Assembly: GCA_934661135.1 (NCBI GenBank)
Contig: CAKUJA010000119.1
Location: forward strand, 1-5,718
Direction: 5' to 3'
DNA length: 5,718 nucleotides
From: an uncultured Oscillospiraceae bacterium
Lineage (GTDB): Bacteria > Bacillota > Clostridia > Oscillospirales > Oscillospiraceae
The position numbers and the translations under genes are program-made. Shown piece after piece: positions 1 through 5,236 of this stretch. The stretch's first letter is position 1; each line of letters starts with the position of its first letter. The notes under the pieces were generated by a model that saw only the letters and a list, made by a program, of their open reading frames with translations, was not told the DNA's origin and searched no databases.

Positions 1-71
1 GCTACGGGTGCGGCGGAAGATCGGAGGAACGGGCGGACAGGGTCGTCCGCCCCTACGGGTGCGGTGGGAGA
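1..71. repeat. GC-rich palindrome within a 51-base direct repeat
   Basis: CTACGGGTGCGG occurs at 2-13 and again at 53-64. The copies extend to 2-20 and 53-71 with 17 of 19 bases identical, a period of 51 bases. Between them lies the inverted repeat GGGCGGAC (31-38) / GTCCGCCC (45-52), 8-bp arms around a 6-base loop. This arrangement resembles dispersed intergenic palindromes (REP-like) that I associate with gut Clostridia genomes; that association is from memory. It lies just downstream of the minus-strand TIGR04076 gene, so it could protect or end that transcript, but no T-run follows it on either strand. The array may continue beyond the left edge. Confidence 0.6.
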
Positions 72-96
72 GTTTTCCGCGGCGGGGAAGGGACTG

Positions 97-411
97 TCAG
101 CGCACTTCGTCCTCGACGGTTTCTATCAGGAATGTGACCGGGCGAAAGCCGTCGTTACAGGACAGCATGGCAGAGCGCGGATTTTTCATCCAGCCGTCGT
201 AAAACCCTTCGCCGCCGTGGGCAAGCGCGAGAACGAACGGCGAAATGGTCTGCCACGCACTGTCGCAGAAACCCTCCGGCTGCTGCCAGCCGTCGGCCAG
301 GAACGTCTGGCCGAGGCGCATGGCGCAGGGATGCGTCTGCGGCGTTTCATACTGCGCGATCAGATCGTCGTAACGCGCCATCTTCATCACGGTAATGCGG
401 ATTTGCTTCAT
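97..411 (-). CDS. TIGR04076 family protein
   Basis: This is a small, probably cytosolic protein of 104 residues, with no signal peptide or membrane segment. It matches the TIGR04076 family, whose function is unknown to me. Family-like features are the opening strand (KQIRITVMK), Cys29, the block PEGFCDSAW at 45-53 (Cys49), a Gly/His stretch ALAHGG near 62-67, WMKNPRSAM at 74-82, and SCNDGFRPVTF at 84-94 (Cys85). Three spaced cysteines and a histidine would allow metal binding, but that is inference. The ATG at 411 is chosen because GAGGTG lies 6 bases upstream; an in-frame start at 432 would include this ribosome binding site in the coding region. It is the last gene of the leftward run, 11 to 18 bases after the HD-gene remnant, and was probably cotranscribed with alkA and ogt. 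Confidence 0.85.
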   Translation of the reverse strand: MKQIRITVMKMARYDDLIAQYETPQTHPCAMRLGQTFLADGWQQPEGFCDSAWQTISPFVLALAHGGEGFYDGWMKNPRSAMLSCNDGFRPVTFLIETVEDEVR

Positions 412-421
412 CGGGAACACC

Positions 422-611
422 TCAAACGTCAAGTTTTGTCTGCATTATGGTAACCGCTGAATGCTGCCGGAACGTTTGAATCTTCTGCTGCGAGTAGTGA
501 CGTTCGCCCGCGTTGACCAGAAAATCGATTCAGGAGGATTTGATGGTCGATGGCCTGAAGCTTGCCCTTGTAGAGGGCAAGCATTTTTTCAGTTGCAGAT
601 ACGACAATCAT
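422..611 (-). pseudogene. Remnant of an HD-domain phosphohydrolase gene
   Basis: A good ribosome binding site (GGAG, about 8 bases upstream) precedes the ATG at 611. The first ~23 codons read like the start of Clostridial HD-domain hydrolases: ATEKMLALYKG, then an IDH at residues 21-23 where the first helix of that family normally sits. Homology then stops. From about 529 down to 461 a different frame, after a TGA at 530-532, reads IDFLVN, then YSQQKIQTF, which resembles the C-terminal region of the same family (a 'FLVN...YS...I..F' segment). The whole middle, including the metal-binding His-Asp core, is missing. Frame 1 stays open to 429 (60 residues) and frame 2 to 422, so a short peptide could still be made, but it would have no active site. 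The family match is from memory. An internal deletion of an intact gene between ogt and the TIGR04076 gene is inferred. Confidence 0.6.
560..589 (+). terminator. Terminator-shaped hairpin, antisense to HD remnant
   Basis: GCTTGCCCT (560-568) pairs perfectly with AGGGCAAGC (574-582) around a 5-base loop, and six T residues follow at 584-589. Read on the plus strand this is a textbook intrinsic terminator. No plus-strand gene lies to its left within the window, and the same bases form codons of the HD remnant on the minus strand, so its role is unclear. It could stop antisense or read-through transcription from the left, or be a coincidence. Confidence 0.4.
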
Positions 612-626
612 GGTGTGTCTCTCCAA

Positions 627-1160
627 TTATCGTGCTGTTCCGTTTTTTGGGATGAAAAGGCGGCGCATATCGGCGTGCTCCAGCTCCAGCAGCTTCACCT
701 TCCGCGCAATGCCGCCGGCATAGCCGGTCAAGCTGCCGTTTGTGCCGACGACGCGGTGACAGGGGATCATCAGCGAGATCGGGTTGCGCCCAACCGCGCC
801 GCCGACGGCCTGAGAGGACATCCGGGGAAGCGACCGCGCTTCGGCAAGCCGGCGCGCGAGGTCGCCGTAGGTGCGTGTTTGGCCGTAGGGAATCTGCATA
901 AGGCACTGCCAGACGGCTTGCTGAAACGGCGTGCCGGTGGGGTGAAGCGGAGGCAGGAAATCCGGCTCTCGGCCGGAGAAGTAGAGATCCAGCCAGTGCG
1001 CGGCCTGCTGTAAAAGCTCCGTTTTTTGCTCGGTTCGTTCGGCGGGCAGACGATAGGCAAAGTATTTCTGACCGACAAACCAGAGACCGGTTATGCCGTG
1101 CTCGTCCGCTGCCAGCAGGATGCCGCCGAGAGGGGAATCATATTCCAGCGTATCAATCAT
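627..1160 (-). CDS. ogt: Methylated-DNA--[protein]-cysteine S-methyltransferase
   Basis: This cytosolic suicide repair protein transfers the alkyl group from O6-alkylguanine (and O4-alkylthymine) in DNA to its own cysteine. The protein has 177 residues, usual for stand-alone Ogt. An N-terminal ribonuclease-H-like region (roughly 1-75, beginning IDTLEYDSPLGG) is followed by the C-terminal winged-helix catalytic domain (about 76-165). The active-site motif IPCHRVVG is intact with Cys134 as acceptor, preceded by the QAVGGAVGRNP block that contains the arginine used in base flipping, and followed by LTGYAGG. The ATG at 1160 has GGAG 7 bases upstream; longer in-frame extensions run into the alkA gene and are rejected. 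Its ATG overlaps the alkA stop (ATGA), so the two repair genes are probably translationally coupled. No Ada-type regulatory domain is present. Family assignment is certain; ogt rather than another symbol is a convention. Confidence 0.96.
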   Translation of the reverse strand: MIDTLEYDSPLGGILLAADEHGITGLWFVGQKYFAYRLPAERTEQKTELLQQAAHWLDLYFSGREPDFLPPLHPTGTPFQQAVWQCLMQIPYGQTRTYGDLARRLAEARSLPRMSSQAVGGAVGRNPISLMIPCHRVVGTNGSLTGYAGGIARKVKLLELEHADMRRLFIPKNGTAR

Positions 1161-1813
1161 TTTTTTGCTCCTTGTTTCGGACGGGGATCGCGGAGATCCG
1201 GGAGAGCGCCGCCGGCTACGGCCCAGAGATACAGGCTTGCAACGCTGCAATACGGTGAAAATCTGCGGCGGTATTTCTCAAACCGCTCACGGTCGATTTC
1301 CCGATGGCGGTAGACCATCCGCAATCCGCGCCGGATGGCAAGGTCGTCATAGCTGAAAATATCGGGGCGCTGCAGGCAGAACAGCAGAAGCATCTCCGCC
1401 GTCCAGACGCCGATGCCTTTCAGACTGCTCAGGGCACGGATTGCATCCTCGTCGCGCAGATGTTCCACCGCGTCCAGATCAAAGGCGCCGGTATGAACTT
1501 TTTCGGCGAAGTCTGTGATGTATTCCGCCTTGCGAAACGTCATGCCAAGTGCTTGCAGCGCGGGGACGCCCGCCGCGAGGATTGTTTCAGCGTTCACGGC
1601 GTCAAGTGCGTCCTGCATCCGCTGCCAGATTGTCGCCTGCGCCTTTGTGGAAATCTGCTGCCCGATGATGTGATGAATGACAGAGGAAAATAAATCCGTG
1701 TCGACTGCGCGGTCGATATGCCCGATCGCGTCGATGACGGCGCAGAGCCGCTGATCCTTCTGGCGCAGATAGGATAGCTCGGGTTCGCCATATTCAAAAT
1801 ACAAGTGTGTCAC
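1157..1813 (-). CDS. alkA: DNA-3-methyladenine glycosylase (HhH-GPD, AlkA type)
   Basis: This base-excision repair enzyme cleaves the N-glycosidic bond of 3-methyladenine and other alkylated bases, leaving an abasic site. The up to 218-residue protein has an N-terminal helical part with IIGQQISTKAQ (49-59), the helix-hairpin-helix LKGIGVWTA (131-139), and SYDDLAIRRG (154-163), where Asp157 is the expected catalytic aspartate. VASLYLWAVAGG (191-202) is a usual family ending. The four-cysteine iron-sulfur loop of MutY/Nth proteins is absent, which fits the AlkA branch. The shown start is a GTG at 1813. A TTG three codons in (1804) has AGAAGGTG 6 bases upstream and gives MYFEYGE, typical of homologues, so the true start may be 1804. 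The stop overlaps the ogt start. I see no convincing promoter directly upstream, so expression may depend on read-through or on the repeat region. Confidence 0.94.
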   Translation of the reverse strand: MTHLYFEYGEPELSYLRQKDQRLCAVIDAIGHIDRAVDTDLFSSVIHHIIGQQISTKAQATIWQRMQDALDAVNAETILAAGVPALQALGMTFRKAEYITDFAEKVHTGAFDLDAVEHLRDEDAIRALSSLKGIGVWTAEMLLLFCLQRPDIFSYDDLAIRRGLRMVYRHREIDRERFEKYRRRFSPYCSVASLYLWAVAGGALPDLRDPRPKQGAKK

Positions 1814-1865
1814 CTTCTTGCTTCATGCAGCATTTTTTCATTCTTTTATCGCAAGGTTGGAAAGA

Positions 1866-2026
1866 ATGCCAGTTTGCCGAAGATCAACGCAGCCGTCCGG
1901 AATGCTTTAGGGTGTATCTGAAAACTCCCGATGCACCCGGACGGCGGGCCTTTTCGTGCTGACGGTCACATTTTCGGTTTTCAGATACACTTAGGCGGCT
2001 GCGTTCGTGGCTTGGCAAACTGTCAT
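1866..2026. repeat. Long imperfect inverted repeat with nested element
   Basis: This spacer folds on itself at three levels. Outer arms CAGTTTGCC (1870-1878) and GGCAAACTG (2014-2022) pair, with 3 more pairs beyond one mismatch. Middle arms AACGCAGCCG (1886-1895) and CGGCTGCGTT (1996-2005) pair perfectly. Inner 14-base arms are at 1912-1925 and 1977-1990. The right arm contains the stop codon (2023-2025) of the MmcQ gene. Without the inner element the outer and middle arms would form a simple hairpin with a loop of about 15 bases, so the whole looks like an insertion in the loop of an older palindrome. Confidence 0.7.
1911..1990. mobile_element. MITE-like 80-bp element with 14-bp terminal repeats
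   Basis: GTGTATCTGAAAAC at 1912-1925 is matched exactly in inverted orientation at 1977-1990. TTAG lies immediately outside on both sides (1907-1910 and 1991-1994) and could be a 4-base target duplication, or the central TA alone a 2-base one. The interior is short and noncoding, so any movement would need a transposase supplied elsewhere. Calling it a MITE is inference from structure; copies elsewhere in the genome would settle it. Confidence 0.5.
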
Positions 2027-2424
2027 GCGAGGTCTGCGTCTTGTATGTTTGGATTCTTTCTGCGAGGTTTCGGCTTGGTCAGCTCATAGCTCACATCCAG
2101 CAAAAGCTCGATCGTTTCTGCGGGCACGCTGCCGTCCAGCACGACCGTGATCCAACTGGCTTTGTTCATATGGTACGCCGGAAAAATGTCGGTCTCGCCG
2201 CGCAGCGATGCAATCAGGATCGGATCGCACTTGAAATTGACGATATCGAGCTTCTCCGTTCCCGCAAGTCCCAGCTTGTCCCGCGGCACTTCCATCATCA
2301 GCGCGAACCACTTGCGATTGTTTGCGTGGCGGAACACGGCGGCGCGCGGTGTGTCCGCCCAAGGATAGTCCGGCGCAGTACTGTAATGGTTCAGAATGTA
2401 GGCTTCCAATTCTTCACGATTCAT
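2023..2424 (-). CDS. MmcQ/YjbR family DNA-binding protein
   Basis: This 133-residue protein has the MmcQ/YjbR fold (CyaY-like, often annotated as DNA-binding); its cellular role is not well defined. Features matching the family are an N-terminal helix (NREELEAYIL), DYPW at 19-22, the strand KWFALMMEV at 38-46, a central DIVNFKCDP (60-68), the signature AYHMNKASWITVVLDG (83-98) with Trp91, and the closing SYELTKPK (112-119). The tail after 120 is short and charged. The ATG at 2424 is favoured because GAGG sits 6 bases upstream; the earlier in-frame codon at 2436 lies inside the preceding gene. Only 8 bases separate it from the EFR1 stop, and its ribosome binding site overlaps that stop, pointing to coupled translation. 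Its own stop falls in the arm of a palindromic repeat. Confidence 0.9.
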   Translation of the reverse strand: MNREELEAYILNHYSTAPDYPWADTPRAAVFRHANNRKWFALMMEVPRDKLGLAGTEKLDIVNFKCDPILIASLRGETDIFPAYHMNKASWITVVLDGSVPAETIELLLDVSYELTKPKPRRKNPNIQDADLA

Positions 2425-2432
2425 TGCAGACC

Positions 2433-3182
2433 TCACAGCGCCTCAAAGTGATACCTCGGCTGACCGACGCTCTTTTTACCGTACTCGATCGCGCTGACCG
2501 GACAGTAGCAGATGCACGCCATGCAGTGGGTGCAGTTCTTGCCCCAAACCGGCTTACCGTCTTTCAGCGCGACATTGTTCATCGGACAGCGTTTCGCGCA
2601 CTGCCCGCAGCCGATGCAGGCGCTTGACGCGGTAAAGGCGTTCGCTTTGACGAAGAATTTGTAGAAAATCGGATTGACCGGGCCGCTCATGAAGCGGTCG
2701 TAGAGATTGTTCCGCGTCGGCGTGAACGGCTGATTGGCTTGAATCGCGGCGATGGCGCGGTCGATGCTAGGCTCGGCTTGGGCGACGATTTGCCGCGCTT
2801 CGTCCGCCTGCGGCGCGGAGAACATCGCAATGTAGTTCTCCGGCATGACGATCTGCGTCGTGCCCATGCAGGAAATCGCCTTTTCCGCGCAGAGTTCGCG
2901 ATTGTACTTGTCGGCGTTGCCGATCTCGCTGCCACAGGTCATAACAAACCACGCCTGCTTTGCGCCGCGCAGTTCCGTTTTCCGAAGCCAGTCGCGCACG
3001 ACGCGCGGAATGCGCCACGCATAAGTCGGTGTGACGACGATCAGCCGTTCATCGGTTTCGACGGACAAAGTGTCAGAAGCCTTAATGCGGTCATTCAAAT
3101 TCAAAATCTCATCGCCCAGCGCGTCCGCAATGCGTTTGGCAACATATTTGCTGTTTCCGGTGCCGGAAAAATACAAAATCAT
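2433..3182 (-). CDS. EFR1 family flavodoxin/ferredoxin fusion protein
   Basis: This 249-residue cytosolic electron-transfer protein joins a flavodoxin-like FMN domain (about 1-155) to a C-terminal bacterial ferredoxin domain (about 180-235). The phosphate-binding loop FSGTGNSKYVA is at 5-15, TPTYAWRIP at 51-59 is the next FMN contact, and MTCGSE (81-86) the third. Two complete CxxCxxCxxxCP motifs follow: Cys189, 192, 195, 199 and Cys217, 220, 223, 227, enough for two 4Fe-4S clusters. The architecture is that of EFR1 family 'ferrodoxins' of anaerobes; the redox partner is unknown. The ATG at 3182 has GAGGGA about 8 bases upstream, within the end of the deformylase gene, and overlaps its stop as ATGA. 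This start puts the FMN loop at the normal distance from the N-terminus. The oxygen-sensitive clusters fit an anaerobic host. Confidence 0.94.
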   Translation of the reverse strand: MILYFSGTGNSKYVAKRIADALGDEILNLNDRIKASDTLSVETDERLIVVTPTYAWRIPRVVRDWLRKTELRGAKQAWFVMTCGSEIGNADKYNRELCAEKAISCMGTTQIVMPENYIAMFSAPQADEARQIVAQAEPSIDRAIAAIQANQPFTPTRNNLYDRFMSGPVNPIFYKFFVKANAFTASSACIGCGQCAKRCPMNNVALKDGKPVWGKNCTHCMACICYCPVSAIEYGKKSVGQPRYHFEAL

Positions 3183-3589
3183 ATCAAAATTCCCTCGCAA
3201 TGGTCGATCTCGTGCTGGATGATCTGCGCCGTCCAGCCGGGGAACGTTTTAATGCGCGTCTGGAACTGCTCGTTCTGCCACTGGACTTTGATGGTCTGAT
3301 AACGCTTCGTTTTCCGCGTGCCGGTCAGGGACAGGCAGCCCTCCTCCGCGTCATATGGCGCGGATTTTTTGACGATCACTGGGTTGAACATGACCATGTA
3401 TATGCCGTCATTATCGAACGCGATGATGCGTTTGTTGACGCCAATCATATTCGCCGCCATGCCCACACAGCCATCCTTGTGCGCGGCGAGTGTATCCAAT
3501 AAGTCCTGCGCGATTGCCAGATCAGCCGCCGTCGCGGGTTCCGCCTTTTGGGATAGGAGAAATTCATCTTTGCAGATATCACGGATCAT
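3179..3589 (-). CDS. def: Peptide deformylase family protein (short form)
   Basis: Peptide deformylase removes the N-formyl group from nascent proteins with a metal bound by one cysteine and two histidines. All three ligands are visible: Cys85 in EEGCLSL (82-88), and His126 and His130 in QHEIDHCEG (125-133), with Glu127 as general base. Motif I reads GCVGMAANMIG (40-50), with Asn47 where classical enzymes have the glutamine of GxGxAAxQ. At 136 residues it is shorter than typical deformylases (about 150-190) and ends right after motif III (GILI), lacking the C-terminal helix. From memory, this short, Asn-containing form recurs in Clostridia, so it may be a paralogue beside a standard Def rather than the housekeeping enzyme. 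GGAGG lies 7 bases before the ATG. It is first in a run with the EFR1 and MmcQ genes under the promoter at 3625-3653. Confidence 0.9.
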   Translation of the reverse strand: MIRDICKDEFLLSQKAEPATAADLAIAQDLLDTLAAHKDGCVGMAANMIGVNKRIIAFDNDGIYMVMFNPVIVKKSAPYDAEEGCLSLTGTRKTKRYQTIKVQWQNEQFQTRIKTFPGWTAQIIQHEIDHCEGILI

Positions 3590-3624
3590 AGCTAAGCCTC
3601 CGCTACATTTTTTCTTATATGGCT

Positions 3625-3653
3625 ATTGTAGCAGAGAAATAGGAAAGGCTCAA
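3625..3653 (-). promoter_or_regulatory. Sigma-A promoter of the deformylase operon
   Basis: On the minus strand TTGAGC (3653-3648) is followed after 17 bases by TACAAT (3630-3625), with TGC directly before it (extended -10). Transcription would start near 3618, giving a leader of roughly 29 bases that ends in GGAGG and the ATG at 3589. Confidence 0.75.
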
Positions 3654-3709
3654 CTGGTCTTTTTGAGATATAAAACAAACAACAGCAGAACTTTTTCTCA
3701 AGTATAAAA

Positions 3710-3738
3710 TTGACTATTCGGTACGAATAATATACAAT
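3710..3738 (+). promoter_or_regulatory. Sigma-A promoter of the AbrB-like/HipA-like pair
   Basis: TTGACT (3710-3715), 17 bases, then TACAAT (3733-3738) is a near-consensus vegetative promoter. The start point would be about 3745, just at the GAGGTG ribosome binding site (3745-3750), so the leader is very short. The box pair lies about 60 bases from the divergent deformylase promoter. Confidence 0.75.
3715..3729. promoter_or_regulatory. Putative operator: perfect inverted repeat
   Basis: TATTCG-GTA-CGAATA has perfect 6-bp arms with a 3-base centre. It starts at the last base of the -35 box and fills most of the spacer before the -10 box, where a bound protein would block RNA polymerase. The obvious candidate to bind it is the AbrB-like product of the first gene, in line with the usual autoregulation of toxin-antitoxin operons. 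Binding is inferred. Confidence 0.6.
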
Positions 3739-3756
3739 TATAACGAGGTGAATATT

Positions 3757-4296
3757 GTGGAACAGCGACAGGGAAATATCATTATACACGCATCCGGCGG
3801 TACATCCGGCAAGGGGGCACGGACCTACAAACTGACGCTGCCGTCGTCATGGGCGAAACAGATCGGTATTATGGAGCAAGACCGCAGCGTTGAGCTTTCT
3901 TTCGATGGCGCTGCGATCACGATCCGCAAGCGGCTGAACATGGATGAGTTTCTGACGCAAAAGCGCGCGCAGGGGCACACTTTTCTGAAGCTGTCATATT
4001 ACAATGGCGACACGCTTTGCACCACGATCCTTGCCGATCCAAACGACCAGACGCTTTGCTTTGAAAACTACACCGACCGTGTTCTCAAGACAGCGTTTGG
4101 CAACAATCATGCGCCCACGTGGGATAATTTTCAATTCTTTTTAGCAGAACGCTGTATCCCGCGTTCAAGAGCCGGGCTGCGGGAGTATTTGGAAACCATC
4201 GGTGTTGAAGCGTATGATCCGCTGGCAATCATCCGGAAAACAGAGGGACGCATGGCCGAGGACCAGCAGTGGATTCGTGTGGAGGTGCTGAAATGA
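3757..4296 (+). CDS. AbrB-like DNA-binding protein with HipS-like C-terminus (putative antitoxin)
   Basis: This is a 179-residue soluble protein. After a glycine/serine-rich start (ASGGTSGKGA, 12-21), residues 23-59 look like a swapped-hairpin AbrB/SpoVT-type DNA-binding unit: YKLTLPSSWAKQIGI, then DRSVELSFDG and ITIRKR. The middle (65-115) appears to be beta-rich. The C-terminal part (about 122-176: WDNFQFFLAERCIPRSR, YDPLAIIRKTEGRMAED, QWIRVEV) recurs, as I recall, next to Firmicutes HipA-like kinases. It resembles in pattern the N-terminal subdomain of HipA (FNFF..LLP....R, then D.L..IGR), the part separated as HipS in HipBST systems. Start: GTG at 3757 with GAGGTG 6 bases upstream; a GTG at 3748 lies inside that site and is rejected. 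Its stop overlaps the kinase start (ATGA). Likely role: repressor and antitoxin. The AbrB call is fairly firm, the HipS comparison tentative. Confidence 0.85.
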   Translation: MEQRQGNIIIHASGGTSGKGARTYKLTLPSSWAKQIGIMEQDRSVELSFDGAAITIRKRLNMDEFLTQKRAQGHTFLKLSYYNGDTLCTTILADPNDQTLCFENYTDRVLKTAFGNNHAPTWDNFQFFLAERCIPRSRAGLREYLETIGVEAYDPLAIIRKTEGRMAEDQQWIRVEVLK

Positions 4297-5105
4297 CAAT
4301 TCGACTTGTGAGCAACGAAATAATTGCGGAAACTTCCTCCAAGGGCAATCAGGAAAAATGGCTGGAACAGGGGCGCTGGTACAAGCTCGACCAGTTCGGA
4401 TATGAAGCACTTGCAGAAACGTTCACGTCTCTGCTTTTGGCTCGTAGCCGCTTGGAGCAGGATACGCCGTTCCGCTTTACGCGATATCAAATGGAGCGGC
4501 TACGCGTTCATGGCCGGGATCGTACCGGATGCAGTAGTGAGAATTTTTTGCAGCACGGGCAGTCCATCGTAACGCTTGCGCATCTGTATCGGCAGCACTT
4601 GGGACACTCCCTCAAAGAAGAATTGGAGGGCCTGTCCAGCGATAAAAAGCGAATTGCATATCTGGCAGAGAGAACGGTCGCGATCACAAATCTCTCAGAA
4701 TTCCCGCGATACTTGACAATGCTGTTTGAAATCGACGCACTGGTGCTGAATGATGACCGGCATCTCAATAACATTGCCGTACTTGAGCAGGATGGTCGAT
4801 ATGACTACTGCCCGTTTTTTGATCAGGGCGCGGGACTGCTGTCCAACACACAGTTTTCGCCCTTGGACATTGCGCCGGAGGTGCTCATCCGTGATCTGCG
4901 CGCCAGGCCGTTCTGCACAACATTCAATCGTCAAATGCACACAGCTCAGACGCTTTACGGCAGACAGCTTCAGCTTCCGCGTTTCAACCAAGAAGAACTG
5001 ATGGATATGCTGCGTCCACTGTTGGAATACTACGCGCCGCGCGACCGCGGCCTGATCGCCGACCGTGTCTGCGCAACGGTTTTGCTGCGGCAAAAGGAAT
5101 TGTAA
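4293..5105 (+). CDS. Minimal HipA-like kinase (putative toxin)
   Basis: This is a 270-residue protein kinase-like toxin candidate of the HipA/CtkA group. It opens with TSSKGNQEKW (14-23), which lines up with the HipA Ser150 loop (SVAGAQEK); Ser15 falls at the Ser150 position. Lys31 in WYKLDQFGYEALAE (29-42) is the probable ATP-binding lysine and Glu38 a helix-C-like partner. The catalytic loop is LNDDRHLNN (152-160), giving Asp155 and Asn160. The metal-binding aspartate is Asp177 in PFFDQGAGLL. All core catalytic residues are therefore present. Full HipA has about 440 residues; here the N-terminal subdomain is absent. HipA itself phosphorylates glutamyl-tRNA synthetase; the substrate here is unknown. 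The ATG at 4293 has GGAGGTG 5 bases upstream and overlaps the preceding stop, so synthesis is coupled to the putative antitoxin. The alternative in-frame start at 4269 would read through that site. Confidence 0.88.
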   Translation: MTIRLVSNEIIAETSSKGNQEKWLEQGRWYKLDQFGYEALAETFTSLLLARSRLEQDTPFRFTRYQMERLRVHGRDRTGCSSENFLQHGQSIVTLAHLYRQHLGHSLKEELEGLSSDKKRIAYLAERTVAITNLSEFPRYLTMLFEIDALVLNDDRHLNNIAVLEQDGRYDYCPFFDQGAGLLSNTQFSPLDIAPEVLIRDLRARPFCTTFNRQMHTAQTLYGRQLQLPRFNQEELMDMLRPLLEYYAPRDRGLIADRVCATVLLRQKEL

Positions 5106-5236
5106 AAGGAAATGTGTGCCTACTCCAAACGCTCGGAGGGCAGCTTAGCCGCGCGGCCGGTGCGGTTTGGCAAGCGCTCCGACTGGGCAGAGTTCAGAAT
5201 GAAATAATGTAAAAGCGGAAGCATACTACAAATGAT
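5106..5236. other. Palindrome-rich spacer after the kinase gene
   Basis: No convincing gene is seen. The spacer holds the 10-base palindrome GCCGCGCGGC (5148-5157) inside a wider pair CCAAAC (5125-5130) / GTTTGG (5165-5170), which also pair a few bases further in with a bulge. No T-run follows, so it is not a standard terminator. Together with the mobile-element-like ORF to its right this may be repeat-derived DNA. Confidence 0.35.

Noticed and set aside
1..71. CRISPR array
   Set aside because: Only two copies with a self-complementary 'spacer' and no further units in the window; better read as a REP-like repeat.
1815..1860. T-rich stretch with a small GCA/TGC hairpin before alkA as a terminator
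   Set aside because: The stem is only about 4 bp; too weak to call.
1814..1865. Minus-strand promoter for alkA
   Set aside because: No -35/-10 pair with acceptable spacing; TTGCGA has no -10 box 17 bases on.
2041..2451. Long plus-strand frames opposite the MmcQ, EFR1 and deformylase genes
   Set aside because: They are antisense to confidently identified genes, have arginine/histidine-rich unnatural composition, and lack ribosome binding sites.
3748..3756. GTG at 3748 as start of the AbrB-like gene
   Set aside because: It forms part of the GAGGTG ribosome binding site that serves the GTG at 3757.
5112..5207. A 31-codon ORF directly after the kinase gene (starts MCAYSKRSEG)
   Set aside because: No properly spaced ribosome binding site (GGA is only one base before the ATG), no recognisable family, and it overlaps the palindromic spacer.
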